A stretch of DNA of 64,000 nucleotides from positions 124,001-188,000 of the forward strand of contig JBCAML010000011.1 of the NCBI GenBank assembly GCA_038503075.1, written 5' to 3'. The DNA comes from Gyromitra esculenta (taxonomy: Eukaryota; Ascomycota; Pezizomycetes; Pezizales; Discinaceae). How positions within the stretch are numbered: position 1 is the stretch's first letter; each line of letters begins with the position of its first letter. The notes beneath the pieces are model-generated. The model made no database searches, was not told the origin of the DNA, and saw only the letters and a program-made list of their open reading frames with translations. Of the stretch, positions 1 through 13,514 are shown one piece after another. The position numbers and the translations under genes are program-made.

Positions 1-685
1 TAACCGCTGACAAATCGAGTGACGTACCGTGATCCAGCCAAACAAACCAGCCCTGCATATCAGTATAAGCACAACTATTATGGTATCGCAACACCACAGA
101 GAACGAAGAAACTGGATTGCCCTAGTTTTAGTTTTTTTGGAGCAAGTGCATTATTTGTACTATATGTTGCATACACAGCTAGTGTATCATATCGTCGACG
201 TATTGTATCGTCCGATAAATCAGCCTAGACCCCACGTCAGATACATGTTCTAGACCTGCGCACCAAAGTGGGCGGAGCACTCGAATGTCCCTTCAATCGA
301 GTGATCTCGTGTGCCGAAACCCGAACGAGTTACGATAAATATTACAAACCAGCAACATCTGGTCGATCGTCGGTATAGCTAATCTGGCTTGTCGTGGCGT
401 CGTGGCTACGGTGATTAACAACTGAAAAAGATCGTCTGTTTCAGGTTTGGATGATTTGGCATTACTAAAGTACTCATGTCGCCGGATTGCTATTGCTTTC
501 CGTTTCATAGAAGTAGATATATGCCCACCAGAGTCACCCAGCAAGACAAGCTATGATAGGTTAGTTTTTGGAGGGAGTGGCCAAGAACTTGGTTGCCACG
601 CTGGAAAGCTTCCTATTGGTGTAAGGATCCAGACCTATTTCCTAGATAGGGAGAGCAATAGCAATCCAGCGACACGAGTACCTAT
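1..685. other. intergenic, no gene seen
   Basis: Only short, low-quality open frames are present on either strand. I see no splice-compatible coding structure and no recognisable domain. The right end runs into a dispersed repeat that starts near 686. Confidence 0.5.
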
Positions 686-935
686 GGTACTATAGGTGCG
701 AGGGTAAGTCCGGCGACAAGTAGCGATGCGAGTTTGAGATGTTAATTTTCTCCCCTCTCCACAACTCCTCGAGGGGCCTGGTCAAAATATCTAATGAATC
801 GTGAATGCCATTATTAAATACCGAAAAAGGCTAGCTAGCAAAAATATGAAATTCAAACAAGCTTAAGCCCTTGAGAAAAGAGCTTCACCGCCACCTGTCG
901 CTAGACTTACCCTCACACCCGTAGCACAAAACATT
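686..935. repeat. dispersed repeat, copy A (about 250 bp, diverged)
   Basis: This stretch aligns along its length with 53232-53475 in the same orientation. Shared landmarks, in order, are GGGTAAGTC, GATGCGAGT/GGTGCGAGT, GAGATGTTAA, the AAATATYRAAAA region, and the block AAAAGAGCTTCACCGCCACCTG (copy B has GCTGCACC). The copies differ by many transitions and small indels, so the duplication is old or mutated. I cannot place it in a known transposon family and I see no terminal repeats. Confidence 0.75.
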
Positions 936-1190
936 ATAGCCAACTCGAAACACCATCTAATTACATGACGTCTCAAAAACCCACTATCCATCATAACCTG
1001 CGCAAAAAGACAAGAGAAGAAAACAAACACAGAAGAAAACAAGGTGAAACGTGAAAACGCTGTCTGACCCCGAAATGGCGTCGAGAGATTACCAAAAATT
1101 ACGGTGTCTACTAGGCTCGTTAGTATTAGCGCTGCAAACCGAGATATAGAAATTTCTGTACATACCGATATAACTGTGGTCTCTTGTCTG

Positions 1191-1520
1191 TCATTTAGCG
1201 GAGAAACTTTTCTCACTCGTTGAGACTTTAACGGCCATCGACCCTTTCTTGCGGTTCCTGATCTTCTTCATTTTTCTTGGGTGAGGAGGTGATGGAAGGG
1301 AAACACTTTTGATGAGGCTTCCCATGATCACTGGCTCCTCCATGAAACGATCCATTGGATTATAAGAGGAGGTTTCGGATTGTCGAGGAAAGTATTCTGA
1401 CAAGTCGATACCGAACACAGATCCGCTGTACCCTAAAATTTAGAGACCAAACGATTACTTGGAATAAGCGCGTGAGAAATACCTTGGACCAGCAGTTTCT
1501 TGGTTCTCAGTGTTCGACAT
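1191..1520 (-). CDS. possible small two-exon gene, unknown
   Basis: A methionine at 1520 begins MSNTENQETAG and is followed, after a possible intron ending TTTTAG near 1435, by a second frame that reads GYSGSVFGIDLSEYF and ends at 1191 with a basic, serine-rich tail (residues like RKMKKIRNRKKGS). The two parts can be joined in frame only with a weak donor (GTCCAAGG). The better donor, GTATTT, gives the wrong phase. I recognise no domain. It may be a real short gene, a decayed one or chance. The composition of the second part looks protein-like, which is the main reason to list it. Confidence 0.25.
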
Positions 1521-4500
1521 CACTTGAGTAGTGATAATAGAATGTCTAGAGTTATTATAGAGCTCTTGGATGGTGTCAATTTTTTTTTTTGGTTGCTGTA
1601 TTAATTTTTTTTTGCTAAGAAGAATGCTCAATTATATACACATTTTTGGTTCTTCTTTTGGACACCTGATGATACGGTGTATTGTCGGGGCTCCCCTCAT
1701 TGCGGACGAGAGTTCATCCTCAGCGGAATTATTCGGGTGGAGTGAGTCTAGCCGCAAAAAAAACGAACCATAAGATAGTATTGATTGTTTTTTCTTACTC
1801 TCTTTTGCCCGTGTTCCCCGGATGGTATCATCCGCTGAGGCGTGCCCACTCTGCCTGGCAGTTTGCCATCAAACTCAGTCCCCTGCTCCATCTGATAGGG
1901 GAGCTAAAGTGCAGTAAGAGTTTTGGTCCACACTGTTTTGAAAAAAACGTGTAGGAGCTTCACGAGCTCCAGACTCTGGTGGATGTATGGAATCGTGAGG
2001 CGTTGCAGCTTGTGCGAACTTCCGGAAGATTGAACGAGCAGAGACCACGTGGACGATTGGGCCCTGCTTTAGAAGTAAAGGCTACACGCACACACACGCG
2101 AGCTCTTCCTTCATGGGCATGGCTAGATGGCCAACCTCCTTCCGCTGTGGAACAAAGATCTTCCTAGTTCATGAAGCGAAGGACTATTAGGTGAGTTAGG
2201 ATATGGCACCATTTCGAGGTCATCATAACTTACTTGTTATTATCTTCCTGTCTATCTATTTGCCGTGGTGGGTTCTTTTCTTCTTCTCAAGGCAGGTACG
2301 TAGTTATTGTTTCTGACGTTGATGTTGCGGTTATGGTTGATGCGGCTGAGGGTTTCGGTGGGGGGTGGCATTGCCGCCTGGTGAAACCAGACGCTAGCTG
2401 CGCGATGACGAACGCTTAACGATCCCCTCCCTCTCCACCTCCATACCTGATCGCAAACGTCATTTCAGGAGGGGGAGAATAACCTGCGGCGCTGCTGATC
2501 GTGAAAAGATACATCCTCGGGAGCATAAAACACCTATCAGGGCCCCCACCACAGATACGGGGTGATCGGCCCGTTTCTCTATGCCTGGGATGTTGCTTTT
2601 GTTCTTTCTTGCTGGACGAAAGAGAGCAAGTTTCTGGCACTTACCTACCTACGGGAAAAAAAGCCACAAAAGGCATCCTGAGCTCTAGGTCTCAGCACTA
2701 CGAATCGTGTTACTTGCCAACGGGGGGAATAGGGAGGGAGGGGCGAGATTCGCCAACGGGAGCCATCTCTAGCCAAGATATAGTAGTCCCTGCAGGAATG
2801 CTAACACAACTACGGAGCGAGATCTATAAACCACCGTGACGGAATTGACCCAGCCCTCTGGCCGAGGCATGATCTCAAATCTCATTAAGCCTTTCCAATT
2901 CACCTTACAACATTACCCGTCTCTTAAACTTGCCATACAAAGTGTCACCTACTGCACAGATATCTACACATTCCATCGAGCAATGGTCGAATATCATTAC
3001 CTAAAAGAAATAGTTCACCCAGCTCAAAATTTTGCACTCGCTTGCCAGCCCGAGGTGATAGTGCCAACGGGTATCAGCTTGGACGTCACTCTGCAGGTTG
3101 AAGAGGATTCGCTACCTTGGAAGCTTATTCAGCGTCACGGGCACTTTTAATTTTGGGAAGTTTATAATCAGCACTAGGTAGACAACCCTCCCTCTTACAC
3201 GCGCAGCTCTTTTACCTTCTAAGGGTAGCCTTTCGTAGCCTTTCAACTAAACTTGTTTTCAGGCTGGGTACCATGAGATGTGCACTTACGTAGGGACGGA
3301 AAGTTCCTGCGCCAGAGGCAGAGAACGATATATCTGCATAAGATCGTGATTAGACCACCCATATGACTCCGTGGGTCTTCGCTTGGCTTATTACGGCCCT
3401 CAGTGTTTTGGCACAATTGAGGGGATAAGTACGAAAGGTGCATGGTTCTGTTGAGGCGGGGGGGAGAGTTACTGAAGGAACAACGCATTGAAGGGATTGC
3501 ATAGTCTGCTGCAATACGGTCCCACATATTTGCCTATGAGTTCGCCCTCGAAATTCAGAAGAGAAGCTGTGCTACTGAACGTCATAATGGTTCGAGTTAC
3601 GGGCAATGGGCGAGTGTGCGACCATAGTGACATGGGTGATATACACAGCGAGTGATCTTCAATGACGATTCGGATTCGGGATTGGATATTAAGTATCGAG
3701 TATTAATTACACGTTTTATAACGGCCAAAAGAATTGGGTAACACCGTCGATACCTTCACTAGTTTTATTTGGCATCGTGAAACTTTCGTGGTGTTGGTGT
3801 TGAGAGGTGAATGAGTATCAAGGTAGGCGATTGCCCAATAACAGATGGTCTCGAATGTGATTGGCTTAGGGTTCCTTCTCATTCGTGCGGCAGTTAACGC
3901 GCCGGCCAAAATTCACTGAGGGAGACGAGACGATTCAAACAAAATAAAGACCCACCACAGCAATACCGCCATGTATCTATTGCTACGAACCCATCTACCC
4001 CTCCTCTGTCTTTCCGAGCTTACAAACTTACCATTCCACAACCCTCTTAGGTTGGAGATAAGAGAATTTGGGGTGACCAACTACCTAATTGAAACATTTT
4101 TCTTCTCGCGATGTTTTAGATGACGATTGAACGTACGAAGATCGAGAACCGTCTAGTATCTATCCACGCTTCCGGCATCTGAGAGGTAATCCGATTAGCG
4201 AACCAGGTCGGCTAAGATCGTTATTATCGTAAGAAGGCTGATACTTCATAACGGTAGCATAAGTTCCAGGGCGCATTTACCACTCGGAGTTGCATCCTCC
4301 AAATATTGGTGCTTCCCATGGTCTAGATTCGAGCTCTCGTGACCAATTTCACTGCTTGTTGCTTGTAAAGTCATCGTATATGTACGCGAATCGTTCAATT
4401 GATATCAGCAGCGAGTGCAAGGAGCACAGTGGGGCTGACGGCTGCCAGCTGCCAGTATTTTGTTTTCTTTCTTGCCAGCGGAGTGATTTCACGATAGGCG

Positions 4501-5820
4501 TTTGCTAAGGTTCTCGAGCGCAGCCTTGTTGTAATCGGAGGATGTAATTCCCCTTTTTCTATCGGCCCTCGCTACCCACTCAACTGTATGGCGTGGAGGC
4601 GCGAGAAATTGAGCGTGAAAAATAAATTTAAGGTATGTAATTTTGTTTTGTTTTTGGCTATGTCGGTCGTGAAGTTTAAGAATATCGATATCTAATGCAT
4701 CTCAATCTGCGGCTTATCATCTCTCTAGATCTCAATCGCATTCAAAACATGGATGGCAAGACGCCCTACCCAGAAGGCGTGATGAGCATTGGATACGACT
4801 AACCACCGAATCTTGATTATAAGCTTAATCAAACGTCCCTAGGTTCAGCGTGAGAATTCCAACGGGTCATAAATGACTTGTCAAGTTCAAAGGGAAACCT
4901 AACTTAGTTTAAAAAACATCATTAGATTCAAATTCCAGTAAAGTATAGCGTAGCATGGATAGTTTTTAGATCTTGGGAAGAGGGAGGGAATCCAAAACAC
5001 AAGATGCTAAAGCGCTCGTGTGCTGGAATTGAAGCTGGGCTGTGTATGGATCTCGTTCGGCGAGGGGTTGTTGGCCCGGAACCCTCCCGATTTGATCCAC
5101 GTTTCGGTCCTTGTTTCATAATTTAGCACCAATGAAAGCTCCCCACAACGGCGGAGACCCTACTTTAGATGAAGGGAAGCGAGTATTCGATTGCTATTGA
5201 TAAAGAGATAGGGAGCTACCAGATCCTATCAGACCACACAAAAAGAGACTTGCATCCTTGGAGGGGTATGAACAAAAAGATACATCCAGCAAAAAAGAAA
5301 GAAGTAAAGCAAAACGCCTCCCGAGACTCCTCTTCTGCACTCAACTTTAAACCATAAAAAAAATGTACCAAAAGACCGTAAAAAATAGAAAATGTCGCCA
5401 TGGTGCCCCCCCCCCCCAAAGCAGCTCCCAAAAATGAAAAAAAAAAAAAAAAAACCGAGAGCACTAATAACAAAATAAACCATATAGCGAGGAAACTCCA
5501 TCTACCTTTTGTACCACCAAAAAAGAAAGAAATAATCGAATAAAAAAAGAAAACTGTAAACCTTCAAAGTACTCCACACGCAGTGCTTTTTGAAAACAAT
5601 AACGAAAGTGCCGTTCCTTCCCCATATGCCTCCACCCACTAGAGCACAGATAGCGTCGGATTTTCCTACTCTGTTGGCCCCCCTCGTTGTTTGTTTTGTT
5701 GTTTCTTGTATTCATTCCACCACACTACTTCCTCGATTCTTCCTTCCCCCTCTTCCACCTTCACTTTCTCCTAGTCGTTTCGTTCGGCATACCGCATTTG
5801 TTTAAGGTGAAATTACTCGA
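1521..5820. other. intergenic, low-complexity tracts only
   Basis: I find no supported gene. Open frames here are short and of mixed composition on both strands. Homopolymer tracts are notable: a C run near 5408-5418 and an A run of about 18 near 5438-5456. Part of the region right of 5600 may be the 3' flank of the transcription-factor gene on the minus strand. Confidence 0.5.
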
Positions 5821-8191
5821 TTAAGGCGATGGCGATGAAACTGGTCTCCACCCAGGGAAAAAAAGTTGCGAACACCAGTACATCGAATCCTCGTAGCGTT
5901 CCTGCTCTTTCAACAATTTCAAACTAGATTCTATAAATCCAATACCCATTAGTCCAGTGTATAAAACATGCCATCCTTACGACTCAAATTGTATCCTACC
6001 TTGATGTTTTGTGGCTTGAATAACCTCCTTCATATACTTAATCTCTTCTTCATTCGATTTTGCGAGCACAATGGTATCGCCAGATTCCCAATCTATTGAA
6101 AAGGGAGCGTACCCCTTGCTGACGTGATGGAAATGGGCTAGGAGTATATTTGCACCTTGGAAAACGGCATCAATGAGATGGTAATTAGAGAAGCGATTCT
6201 ATCACCCATGATGTCAATACGATATACCCATCACAGAGGGGGGGGTGTAACAAACCTGTAGGCTGTATCGCATGGCAAACCATCTATCGTGGGCGATAGT
6301 GAGCTCCATGTTGTGGAGTAGGATAAAGATGGTTAAATATATTTCCAAAAAGTCTTCCGGCTTGTTGTTTAGAACCTTCTTTTGCAGTTCTTGTAGTAGC
6401 TTCTTTCGCAATGGGATGAGAAGTTGATGAATAGTGATATTATCAATCTGGAAGTCCATGACTGGAGTGACTGGGGTTTTGCCGTAGTATGGACTCCCCT
6501 CATCCATGTTTGGTTTCATGCCAAAGGTTTCGGCTCCAACGATCGACCATGGCTCTTCGATGATACGGCTAGCAACCCACAGTTTCAAGGCGTTACGTAG
6601 TAATGGGGACTATGGGGAGAGAATATGTTAGACATATGTATGATATAATAATAAAAAGACAATATACAGTCGAAGCACATACGCCTTTAGAATTACTCAT
6701 ACGCAGAGCCATCGAGAACGACTCCCACAAGATCAAGTTCGATCTAACATGTTCCCGGATATATCGGATAGTATTATCTTCAACATAACGATTAAGGGTT
6801 CGCTGTGCATCATCGACATCAGAGATGGCATAGGGTGGGCAAGCCAAATGTGCAATACTACCACCGTTGTCGATCCAAGTATATGTATCCTTATCGTCAG
6901 GTAAAGGCTTGTACTGCTTGGCCATGAGGTTCAAGGTGAGCCCCATCCCTTGGGTGACAGTGAAGCTTTTGGCAGGTGAAGCCCAAACACTTCGATCATT
7001 CGGAGAAGCCTTCAGCCATCGTCTACGGGTCCATAAGTACTCTTCGGTAGGGCCTTGATATAATTGAATGTGGGGTTAGTATATCTTTGATTTAATATTT
7101 GATCTCTAAGATCAATTACGACCTGAGGATTGATAAGGGCTAGGGCAGGTTTGTACCTCGTCGGAAAAGTTCAGACTCTGTCATGCGAGCCCGGAAACAG
7201 GGAATGTTTGGGATCTTTGAGAATATCGATTCACAATACTTGCAGCAGGCCTCGGACACTCTGATGCACTGTATGATGTCAGTCTGCCTGTCATCATCAA
7301 TCAGATAGATTGGGGGCCAATACTCTTTTTTTGTTTTTCCAGCACGGTAAACAGGCACCCGTTATCCTGGTCATATGCGTTTCTTTTTTCAATTCAGGTG
7401 TGAATCTCTTCCTCTGCCGCTTCTTCTTGTTGCAGACACTTGAACTTTGGGGTTCACCATCACTGCTATCTGAAGTGCTCTATAGATTTCGAACGAAAAT
7501 AGCTGTTAACCACAGTGTTTCTTATGATGGTGATGATGAATACATGGGATGGAATTAATACAGATTTTCTGGCTGGAGCGCTAGTGCTAACGCTCGGAAG
7601 AGGCTCTGGAGCCTCGCTATCACCCGAGCTGCTACTGGGTGTGTTGAAGCCAACCGACGAACCCGAATTTTCAGCACACGTATACTGTCCACCCGAACTC
7701 GAATAACCGGGACACTCGGAGACCGGTTGCCACGCATCCGGTTCATCCCACGGGGCAGCCTGTTGATCAAAGAGTGGGATTGCAGACGGATCGAGCCGAA
7801 AGTAGTCGTGATAAAGGTTGATATTAGACTCGGCGGCGTTGGCAACCGTGGTGTCATCGAACGTGGCGAGGCTGTTGAGGCTAGGGTCCATCCCGATCAA
7901 TTCAACCATCTCAGGCGCGTAGGGGTCGAATTCGTAGAGACCAAAGTGAGCGTTGCTCTGAGCCCACCAGTCACTAGCAGCCGAGAAATCGAGACGACCA
8001 AGGAGTTCTTCTGGCGTGGGCATATTCTGAGCACATGGTGGGGGGGCGGGAACCTGTGACAACTTAATGTTCTGAAGGTTCGCATTGTAGAGAGCGCGTA
8101 GGTGGTCCTCGTCAGAGAGTTCGCGAGGGGTGAGCGGGTCAAAAGACCACGAGAAGGGAACGTCAGAGCATGTTTTCGGCGAGTTCAGCAT
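5821..8191 (-). CDS. Zn2Cys6 fungal transcription factor
   Basis: Seven exons join in frame: 8191-7562, 7479-7324, 7268-7157, 7053-6683, 6609-6256, 6198-6000 and 5930-5821, giving 643 residues. The binuclear zinc cluster lies mid-protein, not at the N-terminus: CLPC at 253-256, then C263, C271, C274 and C286, with exon 2 to 3 splicing exactly between WKNKKR and the third Cys. The wide last spacing (11 residues) and the closing CFR fit a known subgroup of fungal Zn2Cys6 factors. A basic patch NKKKRQRKR (227-235) is a likely nuclear signal. The first 210 residues are acidic and Ser/Pro-rich, suiting an activation region. The end, YEDSMYWCSQLFFPGWRP, matches the conserved tail I remember for this subgroup. 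I start at 8191; an in-frame ATG at 8353 would add 54 Pro/Ser-rich residues. Targets are unknown. Confidence 0.88.
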
Positions 8192-8353
8192 GATTAACTC
8201 TTTACTCGGGGAGTGCGGGGGAACGGGAACGGGTATGGAAGGGGGAGGAGGCTGCAGCAACACAGAACGCAAACTCAGCAAACGCTGAGTAGAAGAGGTG
8301 GGGACCCGAGGAATAAAAGCAATCGAGGACGAGATAGTGATGGTCCCCGTCAA

Positions 8354-10272
8354 GGCGAACGACTGGGGGTGTGGGCAACGAGGGGGGAGGGCTAGAGCCT
8401 ATTGGAGGGCAGATCAAGTAGCACCAAGATGTTTCTTTTGGAGGGAGAACCAGACACCAGGGAAACCAGCAATCGCGAACAACAATAGCAGCAACGGCAA
8501 CAGACAGCAGCACAGACTCCAGTAGGCAGGTAGTTAGCTAGCTAATTGTATTGATCGACGATTGACAGAAGATCCGGAACCGGTACATAGAGTACGTTGA
8601 CCCTGGGGAAGAAGAGCTTATGGCACAGCGAAAAGGGCTATAAGGGCCGTAGGGGTTATAAGAGCCTGGGGCAGTAGCAATGCTGAATCGGGATCTCTCG
8701 CATTGAAAGCTACTCGTTTCCATTGATTGTGTCATCATGCAGATGGGAGTTGTGCACTGTAGGCCCAGGTGTATATGTGATGTGTATGGAGGTGGGTGTA
8801 TATGATATAAATATATGTATGTGCTCCTCTACTTCTGTTCTACATGCACCCTACCTCCTCTACACAGCGTTTGAGAATCCAAAAGAAAGCATCGCGAGAG
8901 CTCGTCGAGTTGAGTCGAGTTGGTCGACAAATGATTAAATCCCTTCGCTGCACGTAGCACTAAACGACCATCCATGGCCACGCCCCTGCCACCAACGCAG
9001 CAGGCCATATCTGCCAATCGAATCGATGAAAGTCTCAGCTGCCCGAAAGGGGCCAGTCCTGCTCCCCATCCAGTAACTCTGGCCTTCCCCAGCTCGATGC
9101 CCTTAATATACGTCCGAAGCTTCCCCAGACAAGAGCCTCGGTATCGAGTACTCTAGGTGTCTACCCTACCTAGACTGTGTCCATTCGCTACCGCTTGGGG
9201 TGCCCCACCCGGGACCATAGGTACTGAGCACAGTTTGCGTGATCACCCGGACGAAATGTCCCAAACTAGCACACCCTTTCCACCCTCCAGGTACATACAT
9301 AAGCTTCACTGACCCGTTCTCGATTAATCTTCCATCTCCTCCTCCTCCTCATCGCACCCCTCCTTCTCCTCCTTCCCCGCCTTCGTTTTACGTGGTTCCC
9401 CAGCTGTACCCCTCTGGATATGATCAATGTGTATTTATCGATCGAAAAGTATGGTATCACCAGAGGGATGACAAAGATCAGTATTGAAGAAACAGTCAGC
9501 ACCAGTTCTAGGAAATCTCTCACTTATATCTCCCGATGGCGATGCATAGGACAAATCGATGCCGGCTCCCATGAGCCCCATCAGCTCCAGGCCGGCCCAT
9601 CTTCCAGCACTACGCAATAGCAGTCCAGACTCCAGGGCCGAGAGTCCAGACCCTATTTTTAGTCACACAACCACCTGCCCCGATCTTATGCTGTTCCGCT
9701 ATCCCGGGATTTCTGTGATTGGGAATTTTCCTTTGGATTTTTGTGTATGATTCTGGACAAAAAAGATACTGTTTCAATATATCTATTCTAAAACCTGAGA
9801 GCAAGCAACTAAAAGAACAATCATTCTAATCAAATGTGACAACTAATACAGCGAGGAAAAGAAAAAAAAAACTACGATAATGACGAAAGGAAATGGCTGT
9901 ACCGTGCTCCGGCAGCTTTAGAACAACCGACAAAACGCCAGGAAGCTGTACTTACTACATTCTGCCATGGTTCCCCCATATCAGAATTATATACTATCAA
10001 ACGGAGCCGGTTCTACCGTGACTCAATAAGGACTTTTTTAACAGAACTAAAAGAAACCCATTTTAAAAAAAAGAACCCTCTAGAAAGTGCCGATGAGAGA
10101 GAAAGAAAAGGTAACAAAAACGCACACGATACACACCCTCACCCACTTGGACACACACACAAAATGGTAATAATAATACAGAAACAAGAAAGGTAGAACG
10201 AAAGGGGGTATCAAGACTAAAAAACAAACATTAAACATTCAGCGTCAAACCGTTTTTATGCAGTAACAGGAT
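8354..10272. other. intergenic (promoter side of regulator, 3' flank of dioxygenase)
   Basis: This holds the upstream region of the zinc-cluster gene and the downstream region of the TauD-like gene. No coding structure is convincing. There is a CTC/CCT-rich stretch near 9330-9380 and A-rich tracts near 9855-10075, which could hold the dioxygenase poly(A) signals. Confidence 0.5.
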
Positions 10273-11949
10273 TTAACCGTGACCGGAAGAGCGACGTTGG
10301 GTAGTCACATGATCTCGGTCCATTATCGGATCTATCGGCCATTTCTCGGTGGAAACATCATTGTCACCGTATGCCACGTTCCAGGCGGACTTCAAGCATT
10401 CGGGGGTATCCCAGGCATGCTCTTCGTTCCGCAACCATAATCTCAGGAGATGTCTCTTTTGGTCTCTCGAGCTGCCGTCAGTGAAGCCTTCTCGGGCATG
10501 AACGATGCTCATGTTGTTCCAGAATAAGATATCGCCGCGATGGCCGTCCAACGCCAACGAGTGTTTTTCGGCGGTAAAGTGGACCGCATCAAGTGCATCG
10601 GCTTGCGCATCCGTCATGGCTGGTATGTGTTTTGAGCGCGGAGACACTTTCGATCCTGTGAGGATCCGGCGCGAAAATGCCAATACCATCTTCCCGGCCT
10701 GATTGAAAAGCAACGGACGTTGGTAGTACGGTTCACCAGGTCGGCCGAATCTGAATTTCCATGTTAGACTTTTCCAATTCAAGCACCACGCAATTATTAG
10801 AGGTGAGGGGTTGACAGTCTTACGTATCGAATATCCAATCAGGAGATTGGAGGGTGTGAATATGATCTGGTCTTGATTCGGCCAGATCATTATATATGGA
10901 TAGAGAGGATGCAATTTTGCTCCTCCCACCTTTATTAGCCTGCCCAAGTGTATACAAGGCCAAAATATCTCCTATATCGGTATGATAAGGCTGGGGAACA
11001 AAAAAGATTAGCAAAGTTGCGAGAAAAGTCGTAAAATCAAAAATGCACAAATTACCCACCTGTTGGACATTCGAGTATGGAGCTTGGCGTAGGTTATCGG
11101 GCGCAACTTCCGAGGTGAGATCTATTAAATGAACTATATCACCCCATAGATTTCCGTCGATTAGTTCAACTATTCAGTTGACGTACAGTGGATCATCAAA
11201 GAGCAAACTAACGAAGCATGTTGTTGTGTTCGTCCTGTCGGCCACGCTTTTCGGCCACATAGCTCGATAGCCCCACATAAATGAGGACATTGTCTTCGCT
11301 AGAATACTTTTGTGGCTCGAGACCTCGCAACACGAAGAATCCCCTCCCGTGGTACAAAGAGGCACCGAGAGCAATGAGCCTAGGTCCCAGATTTGGTAAA
11401 ACGAAGGTTTTTCTGGTAATGCACGAGATCGGAAGTTGTTGTGCTATGATAGGTGAGTTTCCATTCGAATAAAATGAGAGAGAAAAGTGCCGAGAAGTGA
11501 AACTTCAAGAGAATATGTAAAGAAAGAACCAAAAAAAACAAACAGGGCGTCCAGTGAAACTTACATTTAAAATCTTGCACGGCTTTTTCAGTCTCTTGAA
11601 TTTCTTGCGATGAAAGTTCCACAATGTACTCCTCCTTCCTGAGCTTGCATCCTTCCCAAGCAAGCGGAGATTCCACCTTTGCTGGGAAACCCTCCGGTAA
11701 CGTTTTCACAAGGCCACCATTCTTTAGTCTCCGCAAGCACCTGTCACGATAGCTCTTAAAACTCGGAATCCATTCGATATCGGGTTCTTGAGAATGTGCG
11801 GCCGTGTCAACCACGGCCGACTTTTGGTCTCGGGTTCTGGTGGTTGGTCGCCTACTCAGAACCCGTTGTGGTGGTGCGGGGGAATTGTATGCAGGGTCCT
11901 GATCAGGTGCGTGTTCGTTGTCATATCGGAGTGGAGCCGGCGGAGCCAT
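10273..11949 (-). CDS. TauD/TfdA-family Fe(II)/2-oxoglutarate dioxygenase
   Basis: Five exons join in frame: 11949-11565, 11443-11213, 11133-11060, 10990-10824 and 10750-10273, giving 444 residues. Introns have ordinary GT-AG ends (for example GTAAGTTT and TTCCCCAG). The iron-binding facial triad is visible: H233 and D235 in YHTDIGD and the distal H370 in SIVHAREGF. Arginines in RHLLRLWLR (385-392) are placed to hold 2-oxoglutarate. Before them comes the family block GRGFFVLRGL followed by YVGLSSYVAEKRG. Such enzymes hydroxylate small acids using iron, oxygen and 2-oxoglutarate. The fungal branch has been linked to taurine or related compounds, but the substrate cannot be read from sequence. 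I see no targeting signal, so it is probably cytosolic. The N-terminal 65 residues are disordered and Pro/Arg-rich. Confidence 0.9.
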
Positions 11950-13182
11950 CTTTATGATAGATATAGCTATTTGCTTTTTTGCTCTGTTTTTTGCTTTTTT
12001 CTCTCCCTGTGTCCTTTTTTCGCTAATGAAAACCTCTCCTGATTCGCCCGTCTGCGGTTGGAGGTGAAACTTTGGGATTCTTTTGCTCCAATTGACTTGA
12101 ATAGCAAGCTAGGACCGAAATTTGTGGAATATTTCTCTTCGGGCGATATTATAATTCGAGTGGGTGCGAAGAACAATGATATAAAATAATTCGGATACGA
12201 TTAACCAAAGGGAAGGCCAAACACTTGAAGTCCTTTGTAATCGAATATGTATGATGATGGGTGCGTATGTACCGGCAACTGTCTAATCCAATGATGGGGG
12301 GGGGTTTATGAAGCCTAGTGAGGACGCTGGAATTTTCGCTGCAGCTGGGCGCAAATAGAAGTACTTGCAGCGCCTATCCCTGAGAGGAATTCACCTAGGT
12401 TCACCTAGCCCTATCTTATATGTCGATTACCCCTGCGAGAAAGAAAAAAAAAAGAATCTTCGTGTTGGAGATCAGCGTGGGAAAACACCGAAAGTAGGTA
12501 GGCTAGAGGATGGGGGTACCTACAGGTACTTAGAGTTGACACAGAACAACCCAACCGGGCGCGCCACCTGAATGCCGGGAAGGGGTGTTTGAGCCGCAAC
12601 TACCGGACGTTAATCTCTACTAACGGTACCCGCAACGTGCAACGTCGATGGAACAACGATTATCAAACGTTAACGGAAAAAAATCAAGATGCTCATGTGG
12701 TTTCCGTGGATTATCTCTCGTAGACGGGACGGGTTCATGTACGGTATTTCTATCCCTCTCCCTCTCAGCCAACTTATCGAGAATAGGGGCCTCCGGGCTT
12801 GAGTTCGTTCCTTTAATATACAGATGCGCAAAAGTTCCAGGGCCCTTCGTGTTGTCTAGCGTATTATGTAGTACATACCCGTGGAAATTCGATTCCCCTG
12901 CCCATGTTTCATTCAGTAGTGTCACCCCGACAAAGCATGCATTCACGGCGCAATATCATCCAAGCCGTGAATTCCAGAACCCTTCTATTCTCTTCGGATC
13001 CCTACACGGCTATGTATGTTTCTAGGTGTTGAATCTCACTTTTTCGCCGGGGCCCAAAACTTCATAGTCACTACCTGCCTACTCATCAACCGTTGATCCC
13101 AACAATTGATGGTGTAGGTGAGAATGAATAAGTCTGCTCACAAATTCAAAACTTACGCTCAAGGATCCTTACTTCCGGAGCG
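11950..13182. other. intergenic, no gene seen
   Basis: This lies upstream of the dioxygenase gene. It holds a poly-G/T-rich stretch near 12294-12306. The longest open frame here (plus, ending 13025) lacks domain or splice support and I treat it as chance. Confidence 0.45.
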
Positions 13183-13514
13183 TCATTCCCTCCTCGAGCA
13201 GGTCTGTACAAACTCTTTGGTGATCCCCTTGACATTGGGCTTTTCTTCCCACACCCTACTCCGAGAAAGGCAATAACAAGAGAAAAACATTATAAGCATG
13301 ACTGATTTTTGAAATAAAAATAAAATGGGGTAAAATCTCATCAATAAAGCCACTCAGCCTCAGAATAAGTTTTAGCATTGTTCTCGTGCCCAGAAAGAAG
13401 ATACTCCTGTGGCGGATGGGGTAGAATCAGTTGCGGATCAATGCATGGAGACTAACGCGCGAGTATGTTCTGCGCAAAAACAATTTCAGATGTCGACGCG
13501 TCGTATCGATCCAT
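13183..13514 (-). other. possible short multi-exon gene, unresolved
   Basis: On the minus strand three short coding-like stretches lie in order. The first, from ATG 13514, reads MDRYDASTSEIVFAQNILAR. The second follows a CCACAG acceptor near 13412 and reads EYLLSGHENNAKTYSEAEW. The third follows a GAGTAG acceptor near 13260 and reads WEEKPNVKGITKEFVQTC, ending at 13183. Composition looks real and acceptors are good, but I could not find donors that keep one frame throughout. It could be a small gene, a decayed one or chance. Confidence 0.25.
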
